A DNA stretch of 64,000 nt from Warburgia ugandensis (lineage: Eukaryota; Streptophyta; Magnoliopsida; Canellales; Canellaceae): NCBI GenBank assembly GCA_035236585.1, contig CP141138.1, positions 26,423,437-26,487,436 of the forward strand. Reading direction: 5' to 3'. The position numbers and the translations under genes are program-made. The notes under the pieces were generated by a model that made no database searches, was not told the origin of the DNA, and saw only the letters and a list, made by a program, of their open reading frames with translations. Positions 35,766 to 47,983 of the stretch are shown piece after piece. The stretch's first letter is position 1. Every line of letters begins with the position of its first letter.

Positions 35766-38700
35766 TAAGTGACAAAAGTCCTCTTCCTGAAGGGAAGCAA
35801 AGGATGTTGATGGGTTTACAAGGTCAAAACCAAAGCAGATGGGTCCATTGATAGATACAAAGCCGGTCTTTTTAGGGGACTTCTTGGTTATTAATCTTTA
35901 TTGTTGCTTCACTCCCACTCCTCTCCTAACTAAAATTGTATTCCATATATTCTGTCTTAGTTCGGCTCTGAAGTGAAGGAACAAAAAGATCTTAGTTGAT
36001 TACGGGTCTTGAATGTCTCTTATACAACAAAAAGAGCTTGGACAATTGTGTTGCTTAACATGATAATTTTAAAGTGTGTTTTAGGAAGATATTCTTAGTT
36101 TTTGGACTAGTATTTTTTAATGGCGGTATTGGCTGTAGAGGACCATGGCATAATGAACCCCTGCTTGTAATTATTGCAAGATGTATTCTTAGTGGAAGGT
36201 CTTAAAACAATGGAGGTTTGGCTATGTTTTCTTGTGTGGTTGGGAATTGAAAGGAAAATAATACTGGAACTTTACCCAATTGGTGGAAAACACTCTTACT
36301 TAGGTGGAAGCATTGGCCCTTATACGGGCTTGTTAGAATTAAAATGGACATCTGATAACCTTTTAGGCATTGAGGAAGACATGAATGATGTTAAGCATTG
36401 ATGTTCAACTTTTTGTTGGGTTATGTGTTGGCTGGAAACATTATTTTTGAAATTGTTCAGATTTTGCTGGATCCTCTTGCCTTTTCTCATAAGCAAATTT
36501 GAAAATGTGGACTGCATGTTGCTAATTTCTTCGATTTGTGCAGGGAGTCCCATGCTAAGTGGACATAGGAGACATAATGACCCTAGTAAGGGAGTAGCAG
36601 AGTTCTCTGTTGGTCAATGGATCCATTGTTGGCTTCCCTACTTGGTTTAGACTGTTGCACCCTATGTCTATGTGGACTTCAGGTCCTAGACAAGTTTCTT
36701 CATCTAGCCCTGTGTTTCGTGCTCCTTTTCTGTCTTTAGAATCTCATTCTTGGACAAGACATCCCACGTGAAACGGAGTCAACATGGATGAGTAAATGAT
36801 TGGTTTTGATTTATTGACTTCTGCAAGTCAAGAGTAGCTTTGAGCTCACTTGGTGGAGCAAATGTATGTTGACTTGAGAAGACCAGTGGCTGACCTGCAG
36901 AGTCTTTTGACAATCCTTTTTACTTTTTTTCTATGCATGACTTTGTTTTGTTAATGGAAAGAAGTTGTGTCATTTGCTTTATTTGCCCTCTGTGACGATC
37001 CTCTTTGGACAATTGTGTTTGTATGGGTAGTGGTTGGGAGTGGAAGGTTTGGTTGAGATCTTCAATTTGTTGGTATGCTGCAATATCTTCCATGATATTG
37101 GTCTTCATTTAAAGCATTTTCCATCTATCATTTCACCAGAATGACTTTTTGGCTGAGCTGCATGAGTTGGAATTCCCTAATTCTATGCTTGTATAATATA
37201 AGCTGAAACTCTCTGTTTAGGAATAGTGCTTCAGAACATTAACCATCATAGTGATTTGAAGGAGCTGAATCTCAAAACTCCTCAAAGTTTGTGGTTGAAT
37301 TGTTGGCAATCAGGCGAACAACAGTGCAGGAAAATGATGGTACTACACTGCTTTCTAATCGCTCTTGCCAAGAGTTCTGTTCTTGGTGTTGATTGTATTT
37401 TTTGACAATAGGATTGTTCAAGCTACTTGTTCCTTTCTTTCATGGAACTGTAAGAAAAGTCTAAAATAACCACGTGTTACTCTTTGTCAGACTGCTGCTT
37501 TGGAGCAAGAATTCAGATTGACTTTGGCATGTTGATCTAATTATCTATCAGCTTAACCAGTTGAGTGAATTTCACTTGCTAGAATTCTGAAGTGAGCATG
37601 CTGGTATTATGATTTGAATCGTTCCTAACTGTTAATTTTTACAGGTCTACTGTTCAAATCTGGACTTCGTACGTGTAACAAAATTAAAGAATGCATTCTT
37701 AGTGCCATTACGTATCATTTTTACTGCTTGAAGAAAAATAATTTGCTTTGTGGCAGCCCTAGTTTCTTTTTGTGGCTATCTTTCCTGAAGTTGTGTGTAT
37801 ACTGATGTTCTTTGAAGCCTTCATCAATAAGGCAGAGCAGCAATGAGAAAGAAACCTACTAGATATTGGGCTGTTCTTGTATTGTATTTCCATTCTTTGA
37901 CTGTGCTCATGCTTGTTTATACTCCTTTTGATTGTTTTTAACTGAACCATTATCAAAAGGCATTCTGGTAAACCCCTCTAGTTTACTAGTTGGCATTCAG
38001 TTCATTTTGAGTACCCGTCTCTTTGGTGATTCAGTTGTCATTTATTAAATGCACTTCTAACCTTTGGAGTCTTTTCTTGCTACTATTATCTTTCAATCCT
38101 TGTACGACGAAAAATTGCTTTTGTTTCTACGTGGTGTGAACCCTTCTTCCCCTTCATTAGCTTCCCAGTGATGATGTTTGTGGATTGTTTGCTTGTAGCT
38201 CGACTGTTATGTATTCCAATCAATTTGTTGTTTGTAAGGTCAGCACTAGAGTAGTTTAATGTGCCTCATGAAAGTTGAGAATGATTAATTAGATATTTCT
38301 TGGTACCTTGCTGAAGGATCCAATTCTACTAATCTGGTCCCCTGTTAGACAATCATCATCTTTTTTCTCTTGATCACTTTCATCTTAGCATTGTTTTTCA
38401 TTTGTCAAAATTGCAGGAGTCCATACACATTCAGACATGCTCATATCCTGATCTGCTTTTGGGGGATCTAGCAACCAAAGAGTGGGCGGAGACAATTGTT
38501 TAGGTAACATTAGCAGTTGCATGCCTGCAAGTTGATTTTTGAGCACCAGATGCAATAGTTTTCTGATTTTTGTGTTTGAGGTCATGAAAGTTTCTTCATA
38601 TAGCGGAGGCTTATATTGTGTGTTTTTCATTTCATTTTTGGCGAATTTGAATTGGGTGCTTTCTATTGTTCTACTGAGTTTTGATGGTGCTGTGACCTTT

Positions 38701-39084
38701 GTTTTCGTATTCTCCATTATACCATCTTTTCTTAACCATTTTTTATGTGCTTTAGTATGTCGTATGGTTAATATGTTTGCCAGCAGAAGAACACGGCTAG
38801 TGTTGTAAGTTAGACCAGAGATTGCTCACTTTAGCAGGACATTTCGTTGTGCCGATTACAATTACTGTTTCATGACACGTACCACTTGGAAAAGGGAAAC
38901 CAAACTCTTTTTATGGCTCATAATAGGACAACTATTAGCCCTTGGTTTTTCTCTTGAATGTTAGGGACACATTGACATCCATGAGCCACCTCGAACCTGT
39001 GATGTTTCATGCAAGACTTCTTGCACTACTGCACTAGAAGGCCTTTGGTTAATTACAGAGTGTACTAGATCCATACTGAGGACC

Positions 39085-39260
39085 TAAAAAGGGCAGCCCC
39101 AGGCACGAAGCTCCCGTGTATGCTAGGTCTGGGAAGGTGCGGACCACAAGGGTTATAGTACAGTCTTACTTTGCATTTTTTGCAAGAGGCTGTTTCCACG
39201 CCTTGAACCTGTGACCGTAAGGTCACACAATGACAATTTTACCCTTGCGCCAAGGCTCCC
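39085..39260 (-). mobile_element. Au-type SINE, antisense, near full length
   Basis: Read on the - strand it runs from GGGAGCCTTGGCGCAAGGGT to GGGGCTGCCCTTTTT. It contains the tRNA-like promoter region GACCTTA/GGTTCAAGGCGTGG. Confidence 0.88.
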
Positions 39261-40049
39261 TTCAGAATCTAAATGCTGAAGACCTACAGAATCTAAATCC
39301 GGTTGCTTCATGATGCATCTGCAGGCTTTTTCAAGGCAGAGGACATGTGAGATGCACTCGTCTGATGACCAAAATTTACTTGCTGTGTCTTTGCTATTGA
39401 CAGGTAGTACGTAACTGCATTGCATGTTGAGATCTCGTTCTTTCATAATTCTGATCTTTTAATCTTGATAATCCGGATGGCTTGGTTGAAGGAGTGAGAT
39501 GATCCAAGTTAAAGGCTCTAACGGGGCAAGTGGAAGGCCCAAAAAGAGGTGAATAAAAGTGGTGAGAAAATGATCAAAGACACTTGGACTGAATGAGGCC
39601 ATGACCCTTGATAGAGGAGAATGGAGGAGCAAGATTCGTGTAGCCGACCTGTAATCAGGGTAAGGCCTTGATGATGATGATTAATTAGGATGGCCTGGAG
39701 CTCTTCCTTTTCTGGAGACCACCTCCCCCACCTCTTTCTCTAGCCATAGTCAGAAAAACTGGTTCACGAGGTCTGCACTATTCGCTTCCATCTGTAGTGT
39801 AACCTGCAGTTCCAGAACTCTGATTGCTTATTCCTTCGCAGAGTTTCAGAAATTATAAGTTGCCCTTCATAAAATTTAATTTGACATAGTTTACCCTGCT
39901 TCCTTTAATGAAGGGTTCTCCCAGTTTCTTCTTTGAGCTTCCCGAGAAAAGGGAAAATTAGACCACTGGCGGGTTGAAATAGATGACTCAATAGTTAATG
40001 CATATTAATCTGCCCTTTTTCATTTTTTGTCTGGGTATACTTTTCTGGA

Positions 40050-40174
40050 AAAGGGGTGGACTACAAGGGTCTAAAGTACACAGCCTTATTTGCATTTTAC
40101 AAGAGGCTGTTTCCACTTCTTGAACCCGTGACCTCAAGGTCAAAGACGACAACTTTTACCGTTGCACAAATTAC
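40050..40174 (-). mobile_element. Au-type SINE fragment, antisense
   Basis: The 5' two-thirds of an Au SINE on the - strand: the tRNA-like head, GACCTTGAGGTCACGGGTTC and the CCTCTTGTAAAATGC section. The 3' end is missing. Confidence 0.75.
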
Positions 40175-40597
40175 CTTTTGATGTTGATGGAAGTAGTAGG
40201 TTTTGCACATGAGAAACCTTGATATTTTGCGTCACCTTCTACCATATAGTGAAGTATTCACCGTTTCTTTTACATGTTAAAGCCTCACAGCTATGGGGAT
40301 TACGAGTGGAGAGAGCACTGCTTTTGCACCACCTCTTTCGATTTATTCGTTGACTAAGGGTTGCAGTATGGAAAGTGGAGGAAGAAGAAAAAAAGAAATG
40401 AAGACCGCTACTTTCACATCGTCCACTGATTGATTCAGCCCCACAGGTTGGAAGTTCAGAGTTCTCGGAGAACTGAATGGCCGGGAGATAAACTGGATCG
40501 TTGAACAGTGAGAGCCTTTTTTTTCATAGGATTTTTGCCTCTTTTATAAAATAGTGAGGAGTGATGACTTGTACAGCCTATTTTTGTGTATTTATTG

Positions 40598-40958
40598 TAG
40601 GGTTTTATGCAGATTTGCCATTATTTTCTAGTGTTTTTTGGGGAAAACTCAACATTTTCACCATTTTGTAAGATTGCCATTCTGTTTTTGTTCCATCAAC
40701 ATTTACTGTTGATTTTTTTAAAATTTCATTCTTACCCCTACTGTTTTCTGTCTGTGTAGCGTGCGGGGGAAGTGCTGGTTGCGCCTGTCCATTGGGGGTG
40801 CCAGAAACAGTGTAACAGGAGAAGCCGGAAAATGTGCCAGAAAGAGGGACTGTCGGAAGAAAAAAGGGTAATTTTGAAATTTAGTAAAAATAAATAAAAA
40901 GAATGGCAAATTTTACAAAAATGCTATAAAGTAATGACAAATCTGCGAAAAAATCCTA
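40598..40958. mobile_element. Long-inverted-repeat MITE (Mutator-like structure)
   Basis: The left arm TAGGGTTTTATGCAGATTTG with GCCATTATTTTC pairs with the complement of the right arm, TAGGATTTTTTCGCAGATTT with GTCATTACTTTA. Inverted similarity continues inward through AGATTGCCATTCT/AGAATGGCAAATT. The centre is GC-richer. No target duplication seen. Confidence 0.6.
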
Positions 40959-41321
40959 AATCCTTTATCCTACTTTAGGATTTTTGTCTCCCCTTGAGTT
41001 TGTATGGTTTGACGTGAGACTTAATTTTGACTGTCCCGTCTTTTCTAACCATTGATGGGTTCATCGTCTTGATCAATGTGCGTTGTAATCTCTCTGGTCT
41101 CCCGCAAGCTTCTCATGATTGGCCTTTATGGTGGTTGGAGATTGTTTTGGGAGGAATTTTATATCAAAGTGCTCGTACTTTTTGCGCAATGGGTTTAAAT
41201 TTTGATTTACTTCATCTAATTTCTTTGGATTTAGATATCTCTTAGTCTAAAAATCATGTGGATCGGATGATTCTAACATCTGAAGAAATCTTCTTTCCAG
41301 GTTAGAAACTTTCTAAACAAC

Positions 41322-41656
41322 GTTTACATGCTCAATAGGAGAGGAGGGAGTACACACCCTATTATTCATACATTGTGCAACATTTTTGGCAAAACTTATC
41401 CTTAGGTAGGCTAAAAATAAAATTTCGTGCCCATCCAATATTTTTAGCTTAGGTTTCTTCCAGTAAAAGATTGCGACCATTAATTATTGTTAAGTTTTTA
41501 AAGTTAAGTGGCTAGTGTCGTAGAATTGACTTAATTTCCCATGGGTCCCTTGTTTTTGGTACTTTAAACTTATTGAACGACCGACATTTGCAAAACATAA
41601 TATAGCATGCATAAAAAATGGTGTGTACCGCTTCCTCTTCTATTGAGCATGTATAC
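41322..41656. mobile_element. MITE-like element next to the LTR at 41688
   Basis: GTTTACATGCTCAATAGGAG with GTACACACC at the left pairs with the complement of the right end, GTATACATGCTCAATAGAAG with GTACACACC. About 335 bp, non-coding. Confidence 0.65.
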
Positions 41657-42518
41657 TTGCCGAGACTACTCAAATACAAAAACACCATGTGATGCCTCGG
41701 GTTTTAGCAACTATTTTCCCATATTTATAATCAAATAATAATAATTTATATATAAAAAATAGATGGGATCCCAGAACTTAAAACTCATGATTTAAAACTT
41801 TTCGCAGAGTCAAGAAAATGCCATTTAAGAAAACCCCGAGAGTCATTTCACCTCAAACCACACTGAAAAATAGAACCAAAAGTAAACATTTTGAGCATAC
41901 TCACAAATTAAAACCATGATGAAATTTTTGCAACCGCAAAGATACTTAATAGTGAAAGTTTCAAAGCTCCAGGGTCTGTTCAAGATCACCATGTCATCTA
42001 TGTATAAACATATAACCATTATACAATGATATAGGTCCAATCTATCAATATATATATAATGACTAAGGAGAATGCCAAAAAGTCAATACCAGTCCAACAC
42101 AAGTACACCACTCTGTCTTAGTATCTGTCTTCAAGCCCCTGTCCAGTTCCACTCTAGTCCACCTTTTTCCCTTTCTGACTGTCGCGCTCTAATTTTGAGG
42201 CATTGCAAAACAAAGCCATGCTTGTGCAGGTGATATACATTCAAAGTAACTCAATAAAAACAAGGCACATGGTGCAAGGCATAAAGATCGAAAGATGATC
42301 AACAATATATATAAAGCCTTAAATCACACGATGAAGGACATACCATGTCCATGTAATAAATAAGATATTATCAACCATGATATCAGGACATACACAATTC
42401 GAGAAAATTTAGAAACATATGAATGCATGTCAAAAGTATCAAACCTCATACATAGTCAAGCCCTATGAGTGTCTTACATACACTTACGGCAATGTGGGGT
42501 CAGCTCTCTGTACTATCT

Positions 42519-42700
42519 GCTTTCACCTTTTCACCCTTGCACCCTCACGGGCACTCAGACACTCACAAGAACGACGCGTACCACTTTTGCTTTCACCCTT
42601 TCACCCTCACAGGCACTCGGGCACTCATGAAAAGTCGCGTTACACACGTGCTTTCACCCTTTCACCCTCATGGGCACTCAAGCACTCACGGGGTAAAAAA
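42519..42700. repeat. Tandem repeat (70/61 bp), 3 units, left LTR
   Basis: Units start with GCTTTCACC at 42519, 42589 and 42650 and share TCACCCTCA and GGGCACTC. Confidence 0.85.
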
Positions 42701-43749
42701 TCGCATCCTACCACAAGATCAATAGTCTCAAATATCAAATCAGAGAGACTCCCACATGTCAAGAAGACAAAAAATCAAGTGAATATCACGAAAGATATCG
42801 AGAACAGTGCATGCAATACCCACCAGAAAGATAGCACGCACATGAGAAGCTACATGCTGAAATCAATCTCATGGTAAGGCATAAACCACATGCCTCAAAA
42901 ACTCAAATCCCCTCAGTATCACACTGTTCCAACAAACGTGTAAACGATATCAAGGTGTATGCCCTGATGTACCTGTCATGCTATAAATCATGTCATGGTT
43001 AATGCATATAACCAAAATCTAAAGTCTGATTATCTATTGATCAGCTCGATCTAAATCATCTAATAGCATTTAATAGTTTTGCTATTAAAAAGTTACTCCA
43101 AACTAGATTTCTGTTTTAAATCTAGGTCCACCTTGTTGAAACGATCACAATGCCTCTTTCGGATTGTGATTTGGACCTTTGTAGCTCCTAAAATCAAGAT
43201 TTAAAGGAATAAAGGGTAAAAAAACCCTCAAAAACAACAAAAAAGACCCGCCGCGTTTGTCCGGTTGCCGGGAATGCCTGTCGCCGGAAGTTCTTCGCCG
43301 GTGGGTGGATATTACACACCATCATGTAACATGCCAATCTGCATGATTTTTTGGACTAAGAGACATCCAAAACCCAAGAAATTAGATGAACTCGGTGGAT
43401 CATCTGTAGTTAGTTTCCATAGTGCAAAAAGTATGAACACTTTGATTTAGCATTTTTATTTTTGAGGTCCAGCAAGCTTTTGCTTTCTTTGGAGCTTGGG
43501 TTCGAGTAAGTTGCAATCTTGTGGATCTATATTGGAAATGAAGTTATCATATTTGTGGCTCTAACTGTTCTCAAAACATTCTTTCTCCCCTTATGGCTTG
43601 ATAGAGATTAGGCACAAAGGATTGGCCATTGGCTTGACATAACGGAAGGGCAAAGGATTGGAAGCACCGTTTCAATTCTTGTAGTACTGATTCTGTTGGG
43701 TACTCTTACATTGTAATTCATTCGCCTGAACATTTATCAAGAATGGAGT

Positions 43750-43861
43750 GTGGGTGGCGTAATGGTGCAAGAATGAGTACTTTCAATCTTGAAGGATAGA
43801 GTTCGAAACTCAGCTAAGGGGTGTGTGTGTTAGTGTATGTGTTCACCATTAAAAAAAAAAC
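43750..43861 (+). mobile_element. tRNA-derived SINE-like insertion in the left LTR
   Basis: A perfect Pol III A-box TGGCGTAATGG (43755-43765), a B-box-like GTTCGAAACT (43801-43810) and an A-run at 43851-43861. It is distinct from the Au SINEs. The same unit is in the right LTR. Confidence 0.65.
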
Positions 43862-43880
43862 AGAGAAAGGATATATGAAG

Positions 43881-44264
43881 AATGATAGCATAGTGCAAGG
43901 AACTACAGTTACTTGCAGTAGTGCACATTACTTTGTAGGTACACACTACAAATGATTGATCTGACCCGTCCATTGACCTCTATGAATCTGGGTATCTATC
44001 TGATTTCTACAATTTTAGACAACTAATGTGCCAAAAACAGCAAAGATTAGATGAGCCTAGAATCAGTATAAATGTTCTTGTGATCACCGCACATGAACCA
44101 TTGGAAACCTTATTTAAAGCACTACCCATATCCAACAAGAAGCATTGAATCGCCTTGATGTTTGGCACGGGGTTAGATCAACCATTTGTAGGGTCCATCA
44201 TGCATCATGCAAAAATAGGAAGCACTACAGCCAGCATCTGTAGTGCATGCACTACGCTATCATT
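43881..44264. mobile_element. MITE-like inverted-repeat element in the left LTR
   Basis: Ends are inverted: AATGATAGCATAGTGCA at the left, and the complement of the right end reads AATGATAGCGTAGTGCA. An inner hairpin GCACTACAG...CTGTAGTGC lies near the right end. Confidence 0.65.
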
Positions 44265-44396
44265 TGTCAAAATTTATCTTCCATAACCCACTAACACTTC
44301 CTCAAGTTGGATGAAGATTACCTCGAACCTGAGGCTTAGTTTACAACTAGCAACATGCACACACAAAAATTGAGGAGGAGAGATATAAACATGCGT

Positions 44397-44400
<4 letters not shown>

Positions 44401-44439
<39 letters not shown>
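44401..44439. repeat. (AG)n microsatellite in the left LTR
   Basis: 39 bp of AG; the equivalent site in the right LTR (about 50729-50742) is much shorter. Confidence 0.95.
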
Positions 44440-44443
<4 letters not shown>

Positions 44444-44849
44444 AACACAGGAATAAATTGTTATCTTTCTTTCTTGTAATCTTCTCTATATATTGAGGTT
44501 TTGTAATGGTTTTGATTGGATCCAGAGAGAAATAAGTGGAGGAATATGTTTTCTTAGAAATAGGAAGGAGTGTTAGAGATAGTTTTGGTAACGACTTTTA
44601 CGTTTGCTACTAATGGGAAACGCTCCTCCTTTAAATTCATCGAGACAGTTTTAGAGCATACTAGCTCAGTCATATTGTGAGTACCTAGAAGCCTGCTACC
44701 TAAAAGCTCGTCACTTAGAAGCCTGCCAGTGCCTCGCACACCCACCCTCATCGGCCGCCCTCATCGGCTACTCACAAGTATAAGCCAAAATTTTAAGCTG
44801 ATTACACTAAAGAAAATGCTTTCATGCTCAACATACTTTACTGTCACAC

Positions 44850-46060
44850 CTCTCACATGCATGAGAGATTAGGCTCATGTGTATAATATAAAACAGTATC
44901 CATGTCATTGCTATCTTGGATAACTAAATCTTCTAGCAATAACTATTCACCAAACTAAGGAGACTATCAACCTTAGTCATTAGTTTATCTAATCCCAAAT
45001 TATCATAGTCCCTATAACCTATATCTCTATCAATCGAGGTACCTTGGTCAAGAGAATTCATCTTCTTTGACCATAATTTCTACTCACATACATTTATAGC
45101 GAAAGATGAGTCCTTTAGATACTTAGAATATTACACAAGAACTTCTTGTGTTTAGATAATTAGAATATTGCACAAGATTTCCTTGTGCTCAGCAAGGTCG
45201 TGATATATAGAAAATATCATTCACTACATAATCATAACTCATCTCAACAAACTTTAGAAATTCAGCTCATTATACCCATACGTACTATCAGTGTACTAAA
45301 TTCATCGATTTATATGATTTAAAGCTTGTAACAATCATAACGAGTTCTAATAATTGTCTCAAAAGGCATTTCAGTCGCAATCATCAGCTATTGATAACCA
45401 GACCTCAAATCAATATCCACCAATACTATGCATAATCCAAGACTGATCATACGGATCATCAATATACGATAAATGTGGAGCTATCAAAAATCAACAATCC
45501 GCACTTAGCAATAAGAATCTATCTTTCTCCTTACAAGGAGGGTTAGTGCATCCCATGAAGACCCACTAGGTCTGTTAGTCTCTGGTTGAACAACTACCTT
45601 AGTTGAAACCCTTCCCACTCAGCCAGGGCCATTCTGTATGGTACTTTAGAAAATGCCACTATATCTGATGTCAAATTGATATAAAAAAAAATATATCACT
45701 CTTATGGCGAAAAATCCAGCAACCTCCTCAGGAAGATCATAAATCTTTACACCTTCTGTGTGATAAATCTGTAGTCATTTTCTATCATCCACAATCATAA
45801 ACCCGAACTCGGTACATCAGATGAGCACTATCTTGCCTTCAAGGCAAGGTTAACGCCAATCTCAATGATACCCCTTCTTACTCACGAGTGAGATCACTAG
45901 TTATCTGATTTATCAAAAGTACCTTTCTTCTCATTGCAATCACTTATCCTCTAACGATGGAATTTATCCCCAGGGATGATATCATAATCCCTCAAATCGA
46001 GGACAATAAAGTCAGTATTTATCCTCTCACTCATCATCATTTTCACCAGTACTCATTAGA
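44850..46060 (-). pseudogene. Degenerate protease-RT fragment of the antisense Tekay-type element
   Basis: Read on the - strand, scattered matches occur in the right order: protease end (LDLRDYDII) near 46000; SKVPYRMALAEW near 45640; PSGSSWDAL near 45560; a VDIDLRSGYQ-like stretch near 45400; FETIIRTRY near 45350; and a LSLVNSYC-like relic of the post-RT LGLAGYY region near 44950. Stops are frequent. Nothing of RNase H or integrase follows, so an internal deletion joins RT to the LTR. Too decayed to encode anything. Confidence 0.7.
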
Positions 46061-46488
46061 GGTACTTATAAGTTTCAATAACTTGCCAATCGGTGCCATA
46101 ACCTCCAACCTAAGGATATTTAAATACGTATAAAGGTACATTTATCAGGGTGCCTACTACAAGTAATGGTAATGACGGTCAAAAGCGTGACATGTACGTA
46201 AATGTAAAGGTATCATGATGGATCATCATTACTAATGTGAGGCCATCTCTGCCCTATCTTAAATGTCTGTCAGTCTAACTCATTGTCCACCGGGACAATC
46301 TATAAAAGAATATTATCCACTACTAGTATACATTATGTCTCTCTTTGGCATCCCAACACAGTTTAATCAAATGTCTCTAGCTCAACACCCTCTGCAGCCA
46401 TGTCGATGAAAAGTCTCTTGCCCTTACTAGGCTGGCTTGAACTACTCATGTCCGAGTTTCTGCAATCAGTCTTGCCTTAAAAGAATCC

Positions 46489-46491
<3 letters not shown>

Positions 46492-46580
<89 letters not shown>
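46492..46580. repeat. Compound (TA)n(GA)n microsatellite
   Basis: TA to 46538, then GA to 46580, inside the antisense element. Confidence 0.97.
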
Positions 46581-46581
<1 letters not shown>

Positions 46582-47971
46582 TATGTCTGCAACCTTGCAA
46601 CCGGTATAGAATGCGACATAATCATCTGATTCCTCAATGCAGTTGTCAACATATGACAATCTATCCATGGTCTCCTTCTTCATGGCGAAGGGGTTAGGGC
46701 AAGTCTTCAACTGAGTATACTGGTTTAGTATTGTTAAACAGTCTAATTCTTCTCTTCAAGTGGCAAACTCCCTTAGTTTTCAAAAATACTAATTATCACA
46801 GGCCTTCCTAAGAGCCTTCTAGATAACAGTCTCAACGATAGAGGAACATATATTCTCAATTAACTGCCCTTAAAATCCTCATACTTATATTTCAGTGTCC
46901 TCGCTTCCACTATTTCACTTCCTTGAACTAATGAATTATTTCATAGTCACATCAATCGAAATAATTTACAACTCAATTTATTTCACACCCAAAGAAATTT
47001 ACCTTTATAATACTTTCTTAGTCATCAGAAACCACACTATCATCTCTGTCGGTCTTGAATGTAAATCAATCATGATCAATTTCGTCTCGCCTCATTCACT
47101 TTGTATGTTTTTCTTCCTAGTTGCTTTATTACAACATCATTTCTATTCAAGAAGTATTCTCACCCTATGGTCATAATGTCCTATAGGTATATGCACTTCA
47201 AATCATAATTAAGACCTCAAACCATTTGTAAGTATTCACTCACCAATGTCTGATATCATTACTACTAAAGATTATCATACAAGGGTTGTTACCTCCTTCA
47301 AGGGCTAGGCGTCTCTAATCAAAATTGAAAACCCTCAGAACAATTTATAAGCATTCACCTTTCATTGATGACTCATTTTCAACACGTCTTTACACACCAA
47401 CTCACCAGTTTCCGTCTCAAAATCCGAGATTTCATCTATAGGGCACTAAGATCCTATTTCATCAATTTTCAATGATTTTTCCAATATTATAATTTATTCA
47501 TCAATAAATCTGCTTCAAGTTTAAACTAACACTACACTACTCTCAAACATTTCTCATCCTTCACCATTTTCATCTTACTATTTTCATTACAAAAATTGTT
47601 AGTCTTTTTCCAACAGTTACACACACAATCCAAGTTAGAAACTTGGCTATCGAAAGCAATGTAATTGAATATATCGTCTATCATATATTAAAGTTCTCAC
47701 TAAGAGAACTACCTTAAAATCTTTACTCTGATTCACGATTATAAGAATCATGTACTTTCCTGACAAATGCACTTCATTGTGCTCATACAAGTACTTAAGG
47801 TCGCAATTTCTTTAAGAAAGTTTGCCAATCTCCATGGCATTATCTATTTCACGATCATCAACATCTCTCACATGACTTATCTCTGTAACTTATATTTAGG
47901 AAACTGCCTTACCTTATGGACTGTATGTGACCTTTGAATTTGTTGGAGTGGCTGTGATGGAGTAGACCTGG

Positions 47972-47983
47972 GCTATGATACCA
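47972..47983 (-). other. Primer binding site of the antisense Tekay-type element
   Basis: On the - strand TGGTATCATAGC, one base off the tRNA-Met complement, 3 bp inside the LTR end. Confidence 0.8.

Larger units (their letters stand above)
33048..39084. other. Unrecognised region apart from the LINE tail
   Basis: About 6 kb of moderately AT-rich DNA. ORFs up to about 110 codons (for example 34371-34682 + and 38385-38717 -) have no recognisable domain. Apart from the LINE 3' end, a 46-bp direct repeat and the G18 run, I see no structure. Intron or old repeat relics are possible. Confidence 0.4.
41688..44636 (-). repeat. 3' LTR copy of the antisense Tekay-type element
   Basis: Highly similar to 47987-50939 throughout. 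It begins TGTGATGCCTCGGG on the + strand. It contains a 61/70-bp tandem repeat (42519-42700), a SINE and a MITE, all shared with the other LTR. Part of the conserved hairpin is deleted near 42211. Confidence 0.85.
44637..47971. other. Internal AT-rich region of the antisense element, outside the recognised pol fragment
   Basis: Apart from the protease-RT relic and a (TA)n(GA)n tract, no domain is readable in 46600-47970, where gag would be expected. The sequence is AT-rich with stops in all frames. Confidence 0.5.

Noticed and set aside
40718..40909. 63-codon ORF on the - strand
   Set aside because: Falls within the long-inverted-repeat MITE.
42419..42877. 152-codon ORF, with a close relative at 48741-49205, as a conserved gene family
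   Set aside because: Both lie at the same position in the two LTRs over the 70/61-bp tandem repeats. The conservation is LTR duplication, not coding constraint.
43265..43450. 61-codon ORF, with a near-identical relative at 49593-49778
   Set aside because: Again a consequence of the two LTR copies; no domain.
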